A stretch of DNA of 64,000 nt from Blastomonas sp. SL216 (GTDB lineage Bacteria > Pseudomonadota > Alphaproteobacteria > Sphingomonadales > Sphingomonadaceae), in contig CP113055.1 in NCBI GenBank assembly GCA_026625625.1, forward strand, positions 1,428,501 to 1,492,500, in the 5' to 3' direction. This document shows, one piece after another, positions 61,217 through 64,000 of the stretch. Positions within the stretch are counted from its first letter, which is position 1. Each line of letters starts with the position of its first letter. The notes beneath the pieces were generated by a model. It searched no databases and was not told where the DNA came from. It was given only the letters and a program-made list of their open reading frames with translations. The translations under genes were made by a program, and so were the position numbers.

Positions 61217-61921
61217 TTAAACCCGCCGCCCCGCCCAGATCACGCGACCGACGATATGCACGCTCTCCGGCGCCAGATCGGGGAAGCTGGGGTAGAGCGC
61301 ATTGTCCGAGGTCACTGACAATCGCCCATCGGGACGGAACGCCAGCCGCTTGACGATTAGCGCGTCGTCCATGCGCAGCACATGGATGCCGTCGCGGCGG
61401 GGCGTGCCGGTGCCGCCGTGCATCGCGACCAGAATGTCGTCGCCATCGCTGAGCGTCGGGGCCATGGAATCGCCCTCGACGCGGATCATCGTCACTGCGT
61501 CCGATCCTGCGCCCAGACGCCGCAGCCAGGCCTCGTCAAAGGCAATCTCGGCAATAGGCGCCTCGTCATCGGCCAGCGCTCCAGGGCCTGCCGATGCCCC
61601 CACCGCGAGGCGCGGGATCAGCCGCATGCGCTGAGGCAGGCTGCGGAGTGCACCGCTGCGCGCCGGGCCGCGCATTGCCCTGCCCTGCCCTGGCGCAAGC
61701 GCCGCGTCAGGCGCGCCGAGCGCCTGTTCGCTGACGCCAAAGAATTGCGCGAGGATCCGCCGGTCGCGTTCGTCGAGCCTTTTGGGCGTGCCGCGCTTGA
61801 TGAATTGCTGGATATAGGCGGAATTCTTGCCGAGCAGCTGCGATACCCCGGCAAAGCTCACCCCACGCGCCGCGATCAATCGTTCCAGCGTCTGGCGAAC
61901 ATCCTGTTCCATAATGGACAT
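61217..61921 (-). CDS. S24/LexA-like phage-type repressor
   Basis: The 234-aa product has an N-terminal HTH (SFAGVSQLLGKNSAYIQQFIKRG) and a C-terminal S24 peptidase domain, with Ser152 in EGDSMAPTL and Lys191 in DDALIVKRLAF. Ala111-Gly112 (GASAGPG) is a plausible self-cleavage site. It would act as a cI/LexA-type repressor, released by RecA-stimulated autocleavage. The first ATG (61921) lacks a ribosome site; a leaderless start at 61912 is possible. It is divergent from two small genes. Confidence 0.88.
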   Translation of the reverse strand: MSIMEQDVRQTLERLIAARGVSFAGVSQLLGKNSAYIQQFIKRGTPKRLDERDRRILAQFFGVSEQALGAPDAALAPGQGRAMRGPARSGALRSLPQRMRLIPRLAVGASAGPGALADDEAPIAEIAFDEAWLRRLGAGSDAVTMIRVEGDSMAPTLSDGDDILVAMHGGTGTPRRDGIHVLRMDDALIVKRLAFRPDGRLSVTSDNALYPSFPDLAPESVHIVGRVIWAGRRV

Positions 61922-61945
61922 ATAGCATCTCGGCCGATTTTCTCA

Positions 61946-61989
61946 AGGATATTTCCTACAACCCACGAATCGCTTATAGGATTATTCCT
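61946..61989. promoter_or_regulatory. two palindromic operators in the repressor divergent region
   Basis: AGGATATTTCCT (61946-61957) and AGGATTATTCCT (61978-61989) share the arms AGGA-N4-TCCT; both continue with AC. The centres are 32 bp apart, three helical turns. The second overlaps a TATAGG that could be the -10 of the rightward small genes, and the first overlaps the -35 region. On the minus strand TTGAGA-N16-TATATG could serve the repressor gene. Confidence 0.7.
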
Positions 61990-62040
61990 ACGACTGTCCT
62001 GCGGGCCCTGCCCCGCCCCACGGCCCAAGGGAGAATGCCG

Positions 62041-62226
62041 ATGCCGCTGCTGCGCCTGGTCGAGAAATTCCTGCGCGAAACGGGGATGCCGCGCACCCGT
62101 TTCGGCCGCCTCTCCGCGCGCGATCCGCGCCTGGTCGATGATCTGCGCCGGGGACGCGAGCCGCGCGAGGCCTTGCGGAATCGGATAGAACATTTCATGA
62201 ACATATATCGACAGGAGCAGGCATGA
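62041..62226 (+). CDS. small basic protein divergent from the repressor
   Basis: The 61-aa helical product is very basic (MPLLRLVEKFLRETGMPRT, then DPRLVDDLRRGREPREALRNRIEHF). It could be a small DNA-binding protein with a helix-turn-helix-like core. I chose the second ATG (62041) because AGGGAG is seven bases upstream; the first ATG (62035) is too close. Its stop overlaps the next gene (ATGA). No named family was recognised. Confidence 0.65.
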   Translation: MPLLRLVEKFLRETGMPRTRFGRLSARDPRLVDDLRRGREPREALRNRIEHFMNIYRQEQA

Positions 62227-62555
62227 TTCACCAGAAAATCCGCCACGACCCCGCCACCGCGCTGATCCGCGCCGTGCTGACGCTCGCCCGGGGCCAGGCG
62301 CAGCTGGAGGAGCATCGCGGCACCAGCTGGGCCAGCGCGACCTTTACCGGGATGCGCCATGTGATGCGCGTCTCGCTATTGGGAGAGACGGGCGTGCGCA
62401 CCGGTGCATGGCTGGTCGGCACCCTGCCCGACCACGAATTCCATATCGCCGGTCATCTTGTCGCGGACATCACCGTCAGCGAGATTCATCGTCGCGCCGA
62501 AGGCACGCCCAGGATGACGCTGACCATCGAGGCGCTGACGGTCGAGGCGGACTGA
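62223..62555 (+). CDS. hypothetical protein coupled to the small basic gene
   Basis: The 110-aa product has mixed alpha/beta content with no membrane segment: MIHQKIRHDPATALIRAVLT, then SATFTGMRHVMRVSLLGE and a final RMTLTIEALTVEAD. AGGAG is five bases before the ATG. It is cotranscribed with the preceding gene and controlled, if at all, by the adjacent repressor operators. I do not recognise it. Confidence 0.65.
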   Translation: MIHQKIRHDPATALIRAVLTLARGQAQLEEHRGTSWASATFTGMRHVMRVSLLGETGVRTGAWLVGTLPDHEFHIAGHLVADITVSEIHRRAEGTPRMTLTIEALTVEAD

Positions 62556-62565
62556 CGTCCGCCTC
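62544..62565 (+). terminator. hairpin overlapping the stop codon
   Basis: GAGGCGGAC-TGAC-GTCCGCCTC is a perfect nine-bp stem with the stop codon TGA in its loop, followed by a C/T-rich tract. It probably terminates or protects the two-gene transcript. Confidence 0.5.
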
Positions 62566-62601
62566 TCCCCCTCCCCCTATCTCAGAAATTGCTGAAGCGG
62601 C

Positions 62602-64000
62602 CTATTGCCCCTTGGCTGCCAGCATCGCCGGGCGCGGGCCCAGCCAGTCGGCCATGGTCACGGTATCGCTGACCTTGTAGGGCCTGCCCGCCTTGTTGAG
62701 GAAAAGCTTCTCCATTTCCGAGCGGGTAAAGGGACGCGAGCCCAGACGTCCGAAGATCGCCATCTGCCCACCCGATTCATCGACCCCGCGGTCACGGTCC
62801 AACCCCTTGGCCACCGCCAGCGCCGCCGATGGCGTCCGCGCCCAGGCGATCAGATCGGGCCTGGGATCGGGCGAGAAGCCATAGAAATTCGGCTGGCTGG
62901 AGGGCGATGTCAGCTGCAGCACCTTCATGCCGTTGCGACCATCGGCGACATAGGCGAACAGCGTCGCGTTGGTCGACCCAACGATCACGTCCTCGGCATC
63001 GTTGAGCTGGCCGCCAGCATTGTAGCGCATATATTCGCGCGGGGCCTCCGGGTTGGTCATGTCGAGGATCACCAGGCCGTCCTGCTTGGCAGCGACATAG
63101 GCGAAGGTGCGGGCCAGGTAGAGCTTGCGCGCATTGGCCAGCCGGAAGGTGCCCGAGGGCACCGCCACCGGCGCTTCCAGCCGGGTGATGTCGAACAGCT
63201 TCACGCCTTCGGCATCGGTCACCCACAGGTAACGGAACTGCACCGCGCTCGCCCGCGCATCGGTGAGCGGCAGGACCGCCATCAGCTGCGGGTTGAGCTT
63301 GCTGTAATCATAGTCGCGCGGCGGATTGGCCGGGACGGGATCGGACAGCCGCACCACGACAAGCCCGGCATCGGCGGTGATATAGGCATAGTCGCCCGCC
63401 AGCGTGATGTGCCGCGCCCCCTTGAGCACATTGTCCGGGTTCCAGGTCAGCGTGCGCTTGAAGAAGTTGTTGCGGAACTCGCCATCGGCCAGCGTGTCGA
63501 TGTTCACCGCGATCAGGCCTTCGACGCTGTCGGTGACAAAGGCGTAATGATAGACCGCGTGGAACGGCTGTTCCTGATTGGCCTCGCGCATTTCCGGCGT
63601 GTTGCGGCTGGGCGCAATCGGCTGGGTCGTCGCGATCGCCATGCAGGTCGCGTTGGTCGTGTCGACATGCGTGTCATGGCCGAGCGACGAGAATGGTGCG
63701 CGGATGATGCGTTCGGAAAAGCCCTTGTTCCCGATCGAGGCGATGTCATAGGCGCGGAAACCGCCCTTGCCTTCCGCGACGAACATGTACTCGCCGCGGT
63801 TCTGCAGGCAGTTCACCGCGCCATCGGTGCCCTGCACGACATTGGCAAATTCCTCGCGCGCCTGCGTCTCACCCGACAGGCCATCGCTGAAGATCGGGCC
63901 ACGCGTCCAGTTCTTCAGCTCGCGGCCATTATCCTCGACATGCTGCTTGTAGTAATCGGGATAGGCATAGCGGTGCAGATACGATCCGATCACCGCCTGC
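62602..64000 (-). CDS. LVIVD repeat (beta-propeller-like) protein, N-terminus outside the window
   Basis: The last ~466 codons of a larger gene are seen; the frame is open at the window edge, so the true start lies beyond 64000. The product has repeated strands such as FAYVAAKQDGLVILDMTNPEAP, YAYITADAGLVVVRLSDP and LFAYVADGRNGMKVLQL, the LVIVD repeat of secreted beta-propeller-like proteins. NRGEYMFVAEGKGGFRAYDI near the N-terminal end fits. It is probably exported; the function is unknown. A valine codon (GTG) at 63993 is not the start. Confidence 0.8.
   Translation of the reverse strand, partial: QAVIGSYLHRYAYPDYYKQHVEDNGRELKNWTRGPIFSDGLSGETQAREEFANVVQGTDGAVNCLQNRGEYMFVAEGKGGFRAYDIASIGNKGFSERIIRAPFSSLGHDTHVDTTNATCMAIATTQPIAPSRNTPEMREANQEQPFHAVYHYAFVTDSVEGLIAVNIDTLADGEFRNNFFKRTLTWNPDNVLKGARHITLAGDYAYITADAGLVVVRLSDPVPANPPRDYDYSKLNPQLMAVLPLTDARASAVQFRYLWVTDAEGVKLFDITRLEAPVAVPSGTFRLANARKLYLARTFAYVAAKQDGLVILDMTNPEAPREYMRYNAGGQLNDAEDVIVGSTNATLFAYVADGRNGMKVLQLTSPSSQPNFYGFSPDPRPDLIAWARTPSAALAVAKGLDRDRGVDESGGQMAIFGRLGSRPFTRSEMEKLFLNKAGRPYKVSDTVTMADWLGPRPAMLAAKGQ

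Overview
The window looks like chromosomal DNA of a sphingomonad-type alphaproteobacterium (order Sphingomonadales). It is GC-rich almost throughout. Supporting content includes a pyruvate dehydrogenase E1 beta subunit with its own lipoyl domain, a class I lysyl-tRNA synthetase, TrmFO, a GatB/YqeY-dnaG-rpoD cluster, rpmF-plsX-fabH-ihfA-merR, an UrcA family protein and a large TonB-dependent receptor. I cannot name a genus. About 63 protein genes are supported. Most are ordinary housekeeping genes, and the accessory content sits in small pockets.

Layout. 1-7 kb: the 5' end of a tRNA cut by the window edge, a polysaccharide deacetylase, a cytosolic histidine kinase with a degenerate ATPase half, an Lrp regulator, a secreted repeat protein, yaaA and an SDR enzyme. 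7-13 kb: gyrA, a Doc/AbrB toxin-antitoxin pair, a YhhN family protein, trmFO and an EF-hand protein. 13-17.4 kb: a squalene/phytoene synthase-like gene and three overlapping TadE/TadG-type genes. 17.4-22 kb: pdhB, pdhA, ftsB-like and eno. 22-25 kb: a YqjD/YqjE/YqjK-like envelope trio, a DUF4170 protein, a rhomboid protease and greA. 25-30 kb: carB and carA with an RraB-like gene between them. 30-35 kb: GatB/YqeY, dnaG and rpoD. 34.9-36.4 kb: an AT-richer island holding two overlapping genes for exported proteins, one an HExxH metallopeptidase. 36.4-45.8 kb: a sterol desaturase family enzyme, a membrane AraC regulator, UrcA, a TonB receptor, a PAS histidine kinase, a cysteine-rich Sel1-like protein and a SpoIIAA-like protein. 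46-56 kb: NamZ-like, DOMON-like, a fatty acid desaturase, a PfpI protein, corA, lysK, a DinG/XPD helicase, a SixA-like phosphatase and a GNAT enzyme. 56-59 kb: merR, ihfA, fabH, plsX and rpmF. 59-64 kb: MAPEG, an MBL hydrolase, a RelE/XRE toxin-antitoxin pair, an S24 repressor divergent from two small genes, and the C-terminal part of an LVIVD repeat protein.

Best candidates for something undescribed: (1) the AT-rich island at 34896-36372, where a Tat-like exported HExxH peptidase is translationally coupled to a small four-cysteine exported protein with a polybasic site and acidic tail; (2) the S24 repressor locus at 61.2-62.6 kb, with two identical-arm palindromes 32 bp apart in the divergent promoter region; (3) an intergenic-type palindromic repeat inserted in frame in the helicase gene near 52.43-52.54 kb; (4) the degenerate histidine kinase at 1179-3119. 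No rRNA, CRISPR array, prophage structural genes or transposase genes were seen. All functional calls come from reading motifs; no database search was run.
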